A stretch of DNA of 64,000 bases from an uncultured Prevotellaceae bacterium (lineage in GTDB: Bacteria > Bacteroidota > Bacteroidia > Bacteroidales > Bacteroidaceae): positions 62,001 to 126,000 of the forward strand of contig CAMHJQ010000001.1 in assembly GCA_946185485.1 (NCBI GenBank), written 5' to 3'. The position numbers were made by a program, and so were the translations under genes. The notes under the pieces are model-generated. The model was given only the letters and a program-made list of their open reading frames with translations, was not told the DNA's origin and did not search any database. Shown here piece by piece: positions 43,888 to 50,096 of this stretch (positions are counted from its first letter, which is position 1; each line of letters begins with the position of its first letter).

Positions 43888-43891
43888 TGAA

Positions 43892-46414
43892 TTATTTTAT
43901 CATTACTTTCTTGCCGCCGTTGACGTAGATGCCGGCCTTGGCGGGCTTGCCGCTCAATCGGCGACCGTCGAGGGTGTACCACGCATCAGAACCATTAACC
44001 ATGAACCCTGAATCGTGAACCGAAATAATTCCCGTCGTTTCGTCCTCGCCGAAGCTGATGTTGAACGAGGTCATGCGGCGGGCGTTGCCGGCGTTGTCGT
44101 CACCTATCTTGAAGTAGGCGCGTTGTGCGCCGATACCTGCGCCCGTGGTGGGATAGTACAGCTTGTTCGCTGCGCCCATGAGCAGGATGCTCTTATCCTC
44201 GCTGTCTAACACAGTGCTCTTGTAGGTGCCCATGAAGCGGACGCGCTCGTCACCTGCGGCATGGTTGTCGTAGTCGTGTTTGTCGGTGACGATGGTCACA
44301 CCCTCGAAGACTGGGGTGACGATGTTATGCGCGTCGTCGTCCACGTAGTCGGCGGCCTTGGCCCACTTAATGATATAAGGTGTACCTGCCTCCAGCGTGT
44401 TCACTGCCTCGCCGAATGTCAGGTTGAGCGTCGAGCCGGTGATGCTGGCTGCGGTCACGGTGCGGGCCGTTGCTCCATAGAGTGGGCCGTCTGTAGCGGT
44501 CAGGTCAACGGCGAAGGGCAAGCAGAGGGTGTTCCAGGAGCCGTCCTTGTAGAGGGTGCGGCCGCTGAGGGCTACGGCGAGGGTCTGGCCTGCGTGGTCG
44601 GTGATGGCGGCGGTGTTGTCGGCGGCGTCGGCCAGGGCGAGGCAGGGCTGGAGGGTGGTCTCAGCGTCAATACCGCTGAGCACACTGGCGGTGAGGGTGC
44701 CGGTGTAGATGTGGCCGCTGCCGTCGGTGAGGGCCTGGCCGTCGGCTACTGCTACGGTGCCGCCGTAGGTGCGGATGCTGCTGGCGGTGATGCGGTCGGC
44801 GGGGCGGGTCCAGCCGAGGGTGATGGTGGAGCTGCTGGCGAAGGTGTAGATGCCGGTGGCGCCGGTGCCGGTGGCGGTGGCGGTGAGGTGTCCGCCGAGG
44901 ATGCTGTGCGTTCTACCGCTGATGGCGCAGGCGCCAGTGCCGTCGGCGGTGACGGTGAGGGTGCCGCCCAGGAGGGTGACGCTGGCTTCGATGCCAAACG
45001 CCGAGAAGCCGGTGGTGATGCTGACGTTGCCGCTGTGCTGCACGTAGTTGTTCACATCGATGCCATCCGATGTGCCGTCGTAGCGGAGGGTGCCGGCGTC
45101 GTCGACGAGGCTTTGGCCGTAGATGGTAAGGTTGTAGTCTCCTGCGATGCCCGTATCGTTGCCGTTGAGGGTCATGGTCTTGCCGTCGGCGAGGATGAGG
45201 TTGACGTCGCCGCCGAGGGTGAGGGTGGCGTTGTAGCTGATGTCCTTGCCCACGAAGTACCATCCGGCGGCGAGGCTCGTCTCCGTGCCGTCGAGGGCGA
45301 TGGCGCTGGCCTCGTCGGGGGTGCCGTCGGCTTTGATGTAGGCTACGGTGACGGGCTTGCCGGTGCTGTAGATGGCTTCGGTGGAGGCGAGGGTCTTGCC
45401 GTCGCAGTCGGCGGTGATGGTGAGCCGGGCTATGGCTTTGCCGGCGAGGAGGTCGGTGTCACCCGTGGGGGTGTAGAGGTCCAACAGCTGGCCGCCGAGG
45501 GTTGCACGGGGGGTGTATCCCTGCGCCGCGCCGCTGGCAAGGGTTGAGCCGGGGGTGAATTCGTAGCCGGAGGCGAAATAGTGGTTGCCTGCCAGGGTGA
45601 ATCCGTTCTCGGGGGCCAGTCGGGCGCCATCAGGGGGGGTGTCGAGCCATTCCGTCTGGCCGACGAAGGTTCCCGGGGGGGTGGTGATGTTCGCGCCGAG
45701 GGCGAGGCGGTAGGCAGGGAGGGCGCCGTGGTTGTCGGTGATGTCGGCGATTTCGGAGCCGCCGCAGCCTACGTTGGTGGCGTTTTTGGTGCCGTTCACG
45801 GTGCAGCCGTGGTAGTAGTTGTTGGTGAGGCGATCGCCATAGTTGGTGAAGCCGCAGATGGTGCCGTAGTTCCCGTTGTAGGCGGTGATGTAGGAATCGG
45901 TGACGGTGCAGCCGCTGACCGTGCCAGCGTTGAAGCCCGCGATGCCGCCGACGGAATAGTAGCCTGTGATGCGGGCGTCGGTGAGGTGGACGTCGTAGAT
46001 GTTGGCACCGCTTGCTATACGGCCGAAGAGGCCTTGGTCGATGTCGGCAGAGCTGCTGCCGGTCTTGCGGATGCGGATGCCGCTGACGGTGTGGCCGTCG
46101 CCGTCGAAGTTGCCCTTGAACAAGCGTTCGGTGCCGCCGATGTAGCCGCCTATGGCCTCATAGTTCTCGACGTAGCCGTCGGTCTCGTCAGCGTCGTGGT
46201 CGAACGTGATGTCGGCTCCGAGCTTGAAGTACATGCCCTGGTACGTGTTGACGGTCTCGCCGCTGGTGCCGTTCACGCGGTGGGCGAGCAGCAGGAGCTG
46301 GTCCTTGTTGTATATCATGTAGGGGTCTGCCGAGGTGCCCTGGTTCACGGTGGCCCAGTCGATGGGGGCGAGTTCGGCGGTGTTGACGCTGATGGTCACG
46401 TCCTGGTCGGGCAT
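43892..46414 (-). CDS. Beta-helix surface protein, C-terminal part after an in-frame TAG
   Basis: These 840 residues continue the frame of the gene at 46691-48061: the TAG at 46693-46691 is followed by 92 open codons (ALGTAQGKACHSVTAG...) before the first Met here, so the ATG at 46414 is only internal. The region has GLUG-like repeats (GGIAGFNAGTVSGCTVTDSYI, GTICGFTNYGDRLTNNYYHG), two blocks resembling the N-terminal part (YNATLTLGGDVNLILADGKTM, VQHSGNVSITTGFSAFG), a sandwich-like end and the C-terminal motif WYTLDGRRL...AGIYVNGGKKVMIK. It is probably a secreted repeat protein. It may be silent unless TAG is read through; there is no obvious promoter for an internal start. Confidence 0.8.
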   Translation of the reverse strand: MPDQDVTISVNTAELAPIDWATVNQGTSADPYMIYNKDQLLLLAHRVNGTSGETVNTYQGMYFKLGADITFDHDADETDGYVENYEAIGGYIGGTERLFKGNFDGDGHTVSGIRIRKTGSSSADIDQGLFGRIASGANIYDVHLTDARITGYYSVGGIAGFNAGTVSGCTVTDSYITAYNGNYGTICGFTNYGDRLTNNYYHGCTVNGTKNATNVGCGGSEIADITDNHGALPAYRLALGANITTPPGTFVGQTEWLDTPPDGARLAPENGFTLAGNHYFASGYEFTPGSTLASGAAQGYTPRATLGGQLLDLYTPTGDTDLLAGKAIARLTITADCDGKTLASTEAIYSTGKPVTVAYIKADGTPDEASAIALDGTETSLAAGWYFVGKDISYNATLTLGGDVNLILADGKTMTLNGNDTGIAGDYNLTIYGQSLVDDAGTLRYDGTSDGIDVNNYVQHSGNVSITTGFSAFGIEASVTLLGGTLTVTADGTGACAISGRTHSILGGHLTATATGTGATGIYTFASSSTITLGWTRPADRITASSIRTYGGTVAVADGQALTDGSGHIYTGTLTASVLSGIDAETTLQPCLALADAADNTAAITDHAGQTLAVALSGRTLYKDGSWNTLCLPFAVDLTATDGPLYGATARTVTAASITGSTLNLTFGEAVNTLEAGTPYIIKWAKAADYVDDDAHNIVTPVFEGVTIVTDKHDYDNHAAGDERVRFMGTYKSTVLDSEDKSILLMGAANKLYYPTTGAGIGAQRAYFKIGDDNAGNARRMTSFNISFGEDETTGIISVHDSGFMVNGSDAWYTLDGRRLSGKPAKAGIYVNGGKKVMIK

Positions 46415-46690
46415 GGTGAGGGTGGAGCCGCTGAGGGTGCCTGCGCTGGCGGTGTAGGTGTACTGGTAGCCGGGCTGGTCGCACTGGGCGCTGGTCGTGA
46501 GGGTGAGGCTGAGCTTGTCGCCGATGCCGTAGTAGAGGGTCTGGCCGCGCTGCAGTCCTCCGCCGCTGTAGGCGGTGATGCCGCTGACGGTGTACTGGGT
46601 CGGCGTGCCGGTGAGGGCGATGGCGTCGATGGTGACGTCGGTGCCTGCTGTGACGCTATGGCATGCCTTGCCCTGGGCGGTGCCGAGGGC

Positions 46691-48061
46691 CTAGGTGTAG
46701 TAGCTGTTGACGGGGGCGACGTCACCACCGCCATTGTAGTAGAACGTGCCGCCGCTGATGCTGGAGCCGTCCTGCGGGGCGAAGAGCGAGTTCTTAATCA
46801 CCTGTGCGCTGTAGCTGTATCCTATGAAGCCGCCGCTGTATGTAGTGCCGACTATCTTGCCGTTGAACACGCAGCCCTCTATCTCGACGTTGCCGCCGAT
46901 GCTGAAGCCGCCTGTGTAGCGTCCGCTGCTGATGTCAACGTTGCTGACGCAGTTGGTGATATGGCTTGTGGTGTTGCCTGTCTCGCCGATGATGCCCGCT
47001 GCACGGTAGGCGGTTCCGCTGATGGTGCCGCCGACAATCAGGTTCTGTATCGTTGCGCCGTCCACATAACTGAACGGAGCCGTCCTTGTGTTGTTGTCCG
47101 TGTTGGCATAGTTGACGGTCAGCGTGTGACCGCCGCCGTCGAAGGTGCCGGTGAACTCGTGGTTTTCGCCGCCGGCCATGCGGGTGACGGTGATGTCGGC
47201 GTCGAGATTCACGGTCTTACCCGTGAAGATGCCCTTGGTGTTGTCGGCCAGCAGGTCGCAGAAGACGTTCCAGCCCGTGGCTGTCTTGATGGTGTACTCC
47301 GTGCCTGCGTCGTTGACGGAGAAGTCGTCGCTGCTGTATGGGCGAAGGGTGACGGTGCCGCTGGGCAGGCTGACGTTGTTGCCGCTGTAGGCGGTGGCGC
47401 CAGCGTAGAGCGTCTGGCCGCTCTTGATGTTCACGGTTCCGTTGTAGCCATTGGCGGTGATGAAGTCGGAGGCCGAGCGCAGGCCGAGGGTGATGGTGCC
47501 TTCGGTGCTGATGCCCATGGCGTTATCTCCCGGTGTGGCGGTCACCTGCCCGCCATTGATGGTGATGGCCCCGTTGTAGGCAAAGATGGCGGAAAAGCCG
47601 CCCCTGGTACTGGTGGCGCTGACGATGCCGCCGTTGATGGTGATGCCGCCGCTGGCAGCGATGGCATTACGGTCACTGGTGACGGAGAGCCGCCCCGTGC
47701 CCGCGCTCTGGCCGTAGATGGCCAGGGGATCGTCATTACCGAGAAGGATGGCAGCATTGCCATTTTTAACAACGGCCATCTGCGCGCCGTCGGCCAGGAT
47801 GATGTGGATGGTGCCGCTCGAACTTCCATAGGTGATTTGGTTCTTATAGCTGATGTCGCCTTTGACGACGTACCAGCCTGCGGCGAGGTCGATGGTGCCC
47901 CATTTGCTGGGCTCCTCATTGCCCGTCAGCACGGTGGCGGTGACGGTCTGCGCGTTGCCGTCGGCGTCGATGTAGCTGACGGTCTCGGTGTCTGCCCACG
48001 CCCCCTGCGCGGTGGCGAGGAGTGCGAGGGCAGCGATGAATCTGCTGATGTTGTGTATCAT
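46691..48061 (-). CDS. Beta-helix surface protein, N-terminal part ending at TAG
   Basis: A signal peptide (MIHNISRFIAALALLATAQG, then AWAD) opens a 456-residue frame with the module DTETVSYIDADGNAQTVTATV and parallel beta-helix repeats (AIAASGGITINGGIVSATST, GAITINGGQVTATPG, GATIQNLIVGGTISG). It stops at TAG in ...NSYYT-TAG-ALGTAQGKA, where related proteins usually keep reading (often NSYYTQ). A CAG to TAG change explains it. Without the stop the gene would encode 1389 residues (43892-48061). Base composition is clearly GC-richer than the neighbours, and long antisense frames appear as a result. Confidence 0.82.
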   Translation of the reverse strand: MIHNISRFIAALALLATAQGAWADTETVSYIDADGNAQTVTATVLTGNEEPSKWGTIDLAAGWYVVKGDISYKNQITYGSSSGTIHIILADGAQMAVVKNGNAAILLGNDDPLAIYGQSAGTGRLSVTSDRNAIAASGGITINGGIVSATSTRGGFSAIFAYNGAITINGGQVTATPGDNAMGISTEGTITLGLRSASDFITANGYNGTVNIKSGQTLYAGATAYSGNNVSLPSGTVTLRPYSSDDFSVNDAGTEYTIKTATGWNVFCDLLADNTKGIFTGKTVNLDADITVTRMAGGENHEFTGTFDGGGHTLTVNYANTDNNTRTAPFSYVDGATIQNLIVGGTISGTAYRAAGIIGETGNTTSHITNCVSNVDISSGRYTGGFSIGGNVEIEGCVFNGKIVGTTYSGGFIGYSYSAQVIKNSLFAPQDGSSISGGTFYYNGGGDVAPVNSYYT

Positions 48062-48099
48062 AATAATATAATGTATAATGTTTATTTGTTGTTGTTTTT

Positions 48100-48175
48100 G
48101 TCTACGGACTTTTAGGACTATTTGGACTTTCTGTTGTCATCGGCTCAGTCCTTTTAGTCCTTTGAGTCCGTAGAC
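48100..48175. repeat. GGACT-unit palindromic element C1
   Basis: GTCTACGGACTTTTAGGACT at the left end is mirrored by AGTCCTTTGAGTCCGTAGAC at the right. GGACT recurs every 9 bases in each arm. It lies between the beta-helix gene start and the GxxExxY gene; a related element follows at 48632. Confidence 0.85.
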
Positions 48176-48218
48176 TTATTATCTCTCCGTAGACTTTTAT
48201 TCTCCGCGGGCTAAAATA

Positions 48219-48608
48219 TCAATCCGCAGGGCAAGCGTAGGGATTGCGGACGGTGTGGATGCCGTCGCGCAGGTTCTCTTCGTTGAAGTTGATGACGTAG
48301 CCCAGTTCGCAGCCAGCGAGCCGCAGGTAGGTGTAGAGCTGCTTCTCGAAGAGCTTGCGGTACTCGGTGACGGACTTCAGTTCGAGGATGACCTTGCCGT
48401 CGACGATGATGTCTAAGCGCAGGTCGTTGGCCAGCGGCTCGCCTTTGTAGATGACGGGCACGGGCTTCTGTCGCTCCACGGTGAACCCTGCGGCGGTGAG
48501 TTCGCGGCAGAGGGCTTCCTCGTAGATGCTCTCCAGAAGACCTGGTCCGAGCTCGTCGAACACGTTGTAGGCGCAGCGGAGAATCTTGTAAGTGTAGTTC
48601 CTATCCAT
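48219..48608 (-). CDS. GxxExxY family protein (PD-(D/E)XK-like)
   Basis: This 129-residue protein belongs to the GxxExxY family: the name motif is GLLESIYEEAL, and DLRLDIIVDGKVILELKS has the D...ExK spacing of a PD-(D/E)XK nuclease core. LFEKQLYTYLRLAG follows. Function in bacteria is unknown; nuclease activity is only suggested by the motif. It is flanked on both sides by GGACT palindromes (48100-48175 and 48632-48688) and sits between the beta-helix gene and its truncated paralogue, so it looks like an inserted cassette. Confidence 0.9.
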   Translation of the reverse strand: MDRNYTYKILRCAYNVFDELGPGLLESIYEEALCRELTAAGFTVERQKPVPVIYKGEPLANDLRLDIIVDGKVILELKSVTEYRKLFEKQLYTYLRLAGCELGYVINFNEENLRDGIHTVRNPYACPAD

Positions 48609-48631
48609 TCTTTCTACGTTTTTTTTATTTT

Positions 48632-48688
48632 GTCTACGGACTTTTTGGACTCTTTGGACTGTCCTTTGAGTCCTTGGAGTCCGTAGAC
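48632..48688. repeat. GGACT-unit palindromic element C2
   Basis: GTCTACGGACTTTTTGGACT on the left faces AGTCCTTGGAGTCCGTAGAC on the right. The outermost 11 bases are the same as in element C1. Confidence 0.85.
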
Positions 48689-48695
48689 CTAATTA

Positions 48696-48899
48696 TCATT
48701 CCTTGGCGACCGTCACCAGGGCGACGGGGCGCAGGCGGTAGGCGGTGGTGGGGACGGTGGCGGTCTGCGCGTTGCCGTCGGCGTCGATGTAGCTGACGGT
48801 CTCGGTGTCTGCCCACGCCGTCATCGTCGTGAGCACGCTCAGGAGCAGCACGGCGGCTGCCCTGGAAAACAATCTGAAAGGTTTAGGTCTCATATTCAT
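48696..48899 (-). CDS. Truncated paralogue of the beta-helix protein N-terminus (67 residues)
   Basis: The start ATG at 48899 (MNMRPKPFRLFSRAAAVLLL) opens a signal peptide ending TTMTAWA, then DTETVSYIDADGNAQTATV, identical to the module of the large protein at 48061; the coding DNA is identical over about 55 bases. After that it jumps to PTTAYRLRPVALVTVAKE and stops. So it keeps a signal peptide and first module only. A -7 box lies upstream at 48955. It is either a remnant left by deletion or a small secreted peptide. Confidence 0.6.
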   Translation of the reverse strand: MNMRPKPFRLFSRAAAVLLLSVLTTMTAWADTETVSYIDADGNAQTATVPTTAYRLRPVALVTVAKE

Positions 48900-48947
48900 T
48901 GTCGTATATATTTTAGTTCTGTAAAGCAATTTTACGTTTTGACGGTG

Positions 48948-48955
48948 CAAAGGTA
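48948..48955 (-). promoter_or_regulatory. -7 promoter box (TACCTTTG) before the truncated paralogue
   Basis: The minus strand reads TACCTTTG from 48955 to 48948, 48 bp before the ATG at 48899. The gene fragment therefore may still be transcribed, and so may the GxxExxY gene behind it. Confidence 0.55.
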
Positions 48956-49032
48956 CGAAATTACTCTCAAAACATGCGCGCCAGCACGGAAAATCTTCAA
49001 GATTTAACGTTACCACACCCGCCTTATAACTA

Positions 49033-49264
49033 CCACAGATTACACAGATTACACAGATTTTGGCTGCGCGTGGGCATTCCATTACACTGATTTTCTAAGA
49101 TTACAGCGGCTACGCCGCGATTGTAAAGCCGCATAGAGGAATCTGTGAAATCCTTTCAAAATCGCTACGAAGTAGCTGTAATCTGTGCAATCTGCGGAAT
49201 CTGTGAAATCCCGAATAATCACGGCGATAGCCGTTGAAATCTGTGCAATCTGTGTAATCTGTGG
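49033..49264. repeat. Palindromic ACAGATT-unit element B
   Basis: It has the same build as element A at 42153-42328: CCACAGATTACACAGATT at the left end, AATCTGTGTAATCTGTGG at the right, TTTTGGCTGCGCGT after the left arm, and inner GCGGCTACGCCGCGATT pieces. No open frame. Confidence 0.85.
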
Positions 49265-49347
49265 TTTAGAAAACCTGGGGTTGGGAACAACGACTGCAAC
49301 AATCCACTGTGTATCAATCCGCTGTGTAGATCAGGTGTAGATGCGGC

Positions 49348-49434
49348 CGCGAATACTTCCACCGTATCTTCAAGGAACACGAAGGCATGACGCCCGCGCA
49401 GTTCCAAAAACTACACCACATCAATCAGTCTTAG
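49348..49434 (+). pseudogene. Relic of an AraC-family regulator C-terminus
   Basis: The frame reads REYFHRIFKEHEGMTPAQFQ then KLHHINQS and a stop. This is the second helix-turn-helix end of an AraC protein (YFxRxFKxxxGMTPxQFR). Nothing of the rest of the gene remains upstream; a stop lies at 49327 and element B ends at 49264. It is therefore a gene fossil rather than a working gene. Confidence 0.7.
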
Positions 49435-49480
49435 CATCCTGAAGCGTGATGCCCTTTACCGAAAAGACAGACTTCATGCC

Positions 49481-49897
49481 CTACGGTTTAAAGCCTTTCT
49501 GCCAGACGGCCTTTACGCCGTCACAGAAGTCGTATAGGATATGGCGGCCCTGAATGCGACGGCCGGCGGGAAGGAATCCGCAGACAACACGTTTGATATG
49601 TTGGCGGATATTGAAATCCTTGGGGTTTTCTACACCGACACTCTCCACGCGAAGACTGAAACGGCCGATACCGGGCAGAATGACGGTCTGTCCGTCGGAG
49701 AGTTTCTCCTTCAGTATATCCTGTAGTTCTGTGACAACGCCTATCACGGCACCCTCTGAGAGGTGGCTGTTTCTGCATGCCTCGGCGGCAATCTCGTCGA
49801 GTGTCACCTCGCCCTGACTGACGGTTTTTGCAAAATATTTTCCAAAAGAACTGCTGTTCTTGATGTTATTCCTGATGAGTTTAATATGTACTGCCAT
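49481..49897 (-). CDS. HU-like DNA-binding protein
   Basis: This 138-residue protein matches the HU-like family common in Bacteroidales: EVTLDEIAAEACRNSHLSEG in the helical part, ILPGIGRFSLRVES in the DNA-binding arm region, then a longer C-terminal tail than classical HU (about 90 residues). It lies downstream of the VirE gene on the same strand, a frequent pairing in this order. A 27-bp palindrome lies 72 bp upstream of its start and occurs in a degenerate form upstream of the VirE gene as well. Role in nucleoid structure or in control of the neighbouring gene is inferred. Confidence 0.88.
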   Translation of the reverse strand: MAVHIKLIRNNIKNSSSFGKYFAKTVSQGEVTLDEIAAEACRNSHLSEGAVIGVVTELQDILKEKLSDGQTVILPGIGRFSLRVESVGVENPKDFNIRQHIKRVVCGFLPAGRRIQGRHILYDFCDGVKAVWQKGFKP

Positions 49898-49968
49898 AAA
49901 TAATTGTCTATTTTTTAGTCCTCCGTCATTATTTCCATAAAATCATTATATATCAGATAATTATATGA

Positions 49969-49995
49969 TATGACAGAGAATCGTTCTCTGTCATA
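49969..49995. promoter_or_regulatory. 27-bp palindrome upstream of the HU gene, candidate operator
   Basis: TATGACAGAGAA (49969-49980), 3 bases, then TTCTCTGTCATA (49984-49995) form a perfect 12-3-12 palindrome. The same 12-base left half with the same spacing occurs at 52217-52243 upstream of the VirE gene. Confidence 0.6.
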
Positions 49996-50007
49996 ACTGT
50001 TTTTCAA

Positions 50008-50094
50008 AGTAAAACAAGTTGTTTTACTAGTGAAAAGCGCATCTCTTCTGGTTTTAAGGAGGTATTCTTCCATCGTAAAACAACTTGTTTTACT
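50008..50094. repeat. Pair of AGTAAAACAA palindromes between VirE and HU genes
   Basis: AGTAAAACAA and TTGTTTTACT around one base make a perfect 21-base palindrome at 50008-50028. A second site at 50075-50094 is the same sequence in the other orientation (central C instead of G, one outer base different). They follow the VirE stop and may be a terminator pair or protein-binding sites. Confidence 0.65.
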
Positions 50095-50096
50095 TT

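Noticed and set aside
44261..45547. 428-codon open frame on the plus strand
   Set aside because: Also antisense to the beta-helix gene, with the same biased composition (long Gly/Val/Ala runs).
46691..46693. TAG recoded as glutamine
   Set aside because: Other genes here end in TAG without sign of readthrough trouble and no recoding signal or suppressor tRNA is visible; a point mutation is simpler, though proteomics would settle it.
45581..48115. 844-codon open frame on the plus strand
   Set aside because: It is antisense to the beta-helix gene and made of Val/Gly/Ala/Asp-rich low-complexity sequence, as expected opposite a GC-rich repeat protein. No domain, no promoter and no signal peptide.
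41872..49264. CRISPR array from the repeated short units
   Set aside because: Units are 7-10 bases with 2-3 base spacers and palindromic order; no 25-40 base repeats with unique spacers.
41872..49434. Prophage or integrative element covering the island
   Set aside because: No integrase, transposase, phage structural gene, tRNA target or flanking attachment repeat was found; a recombining repeat island is a better description.
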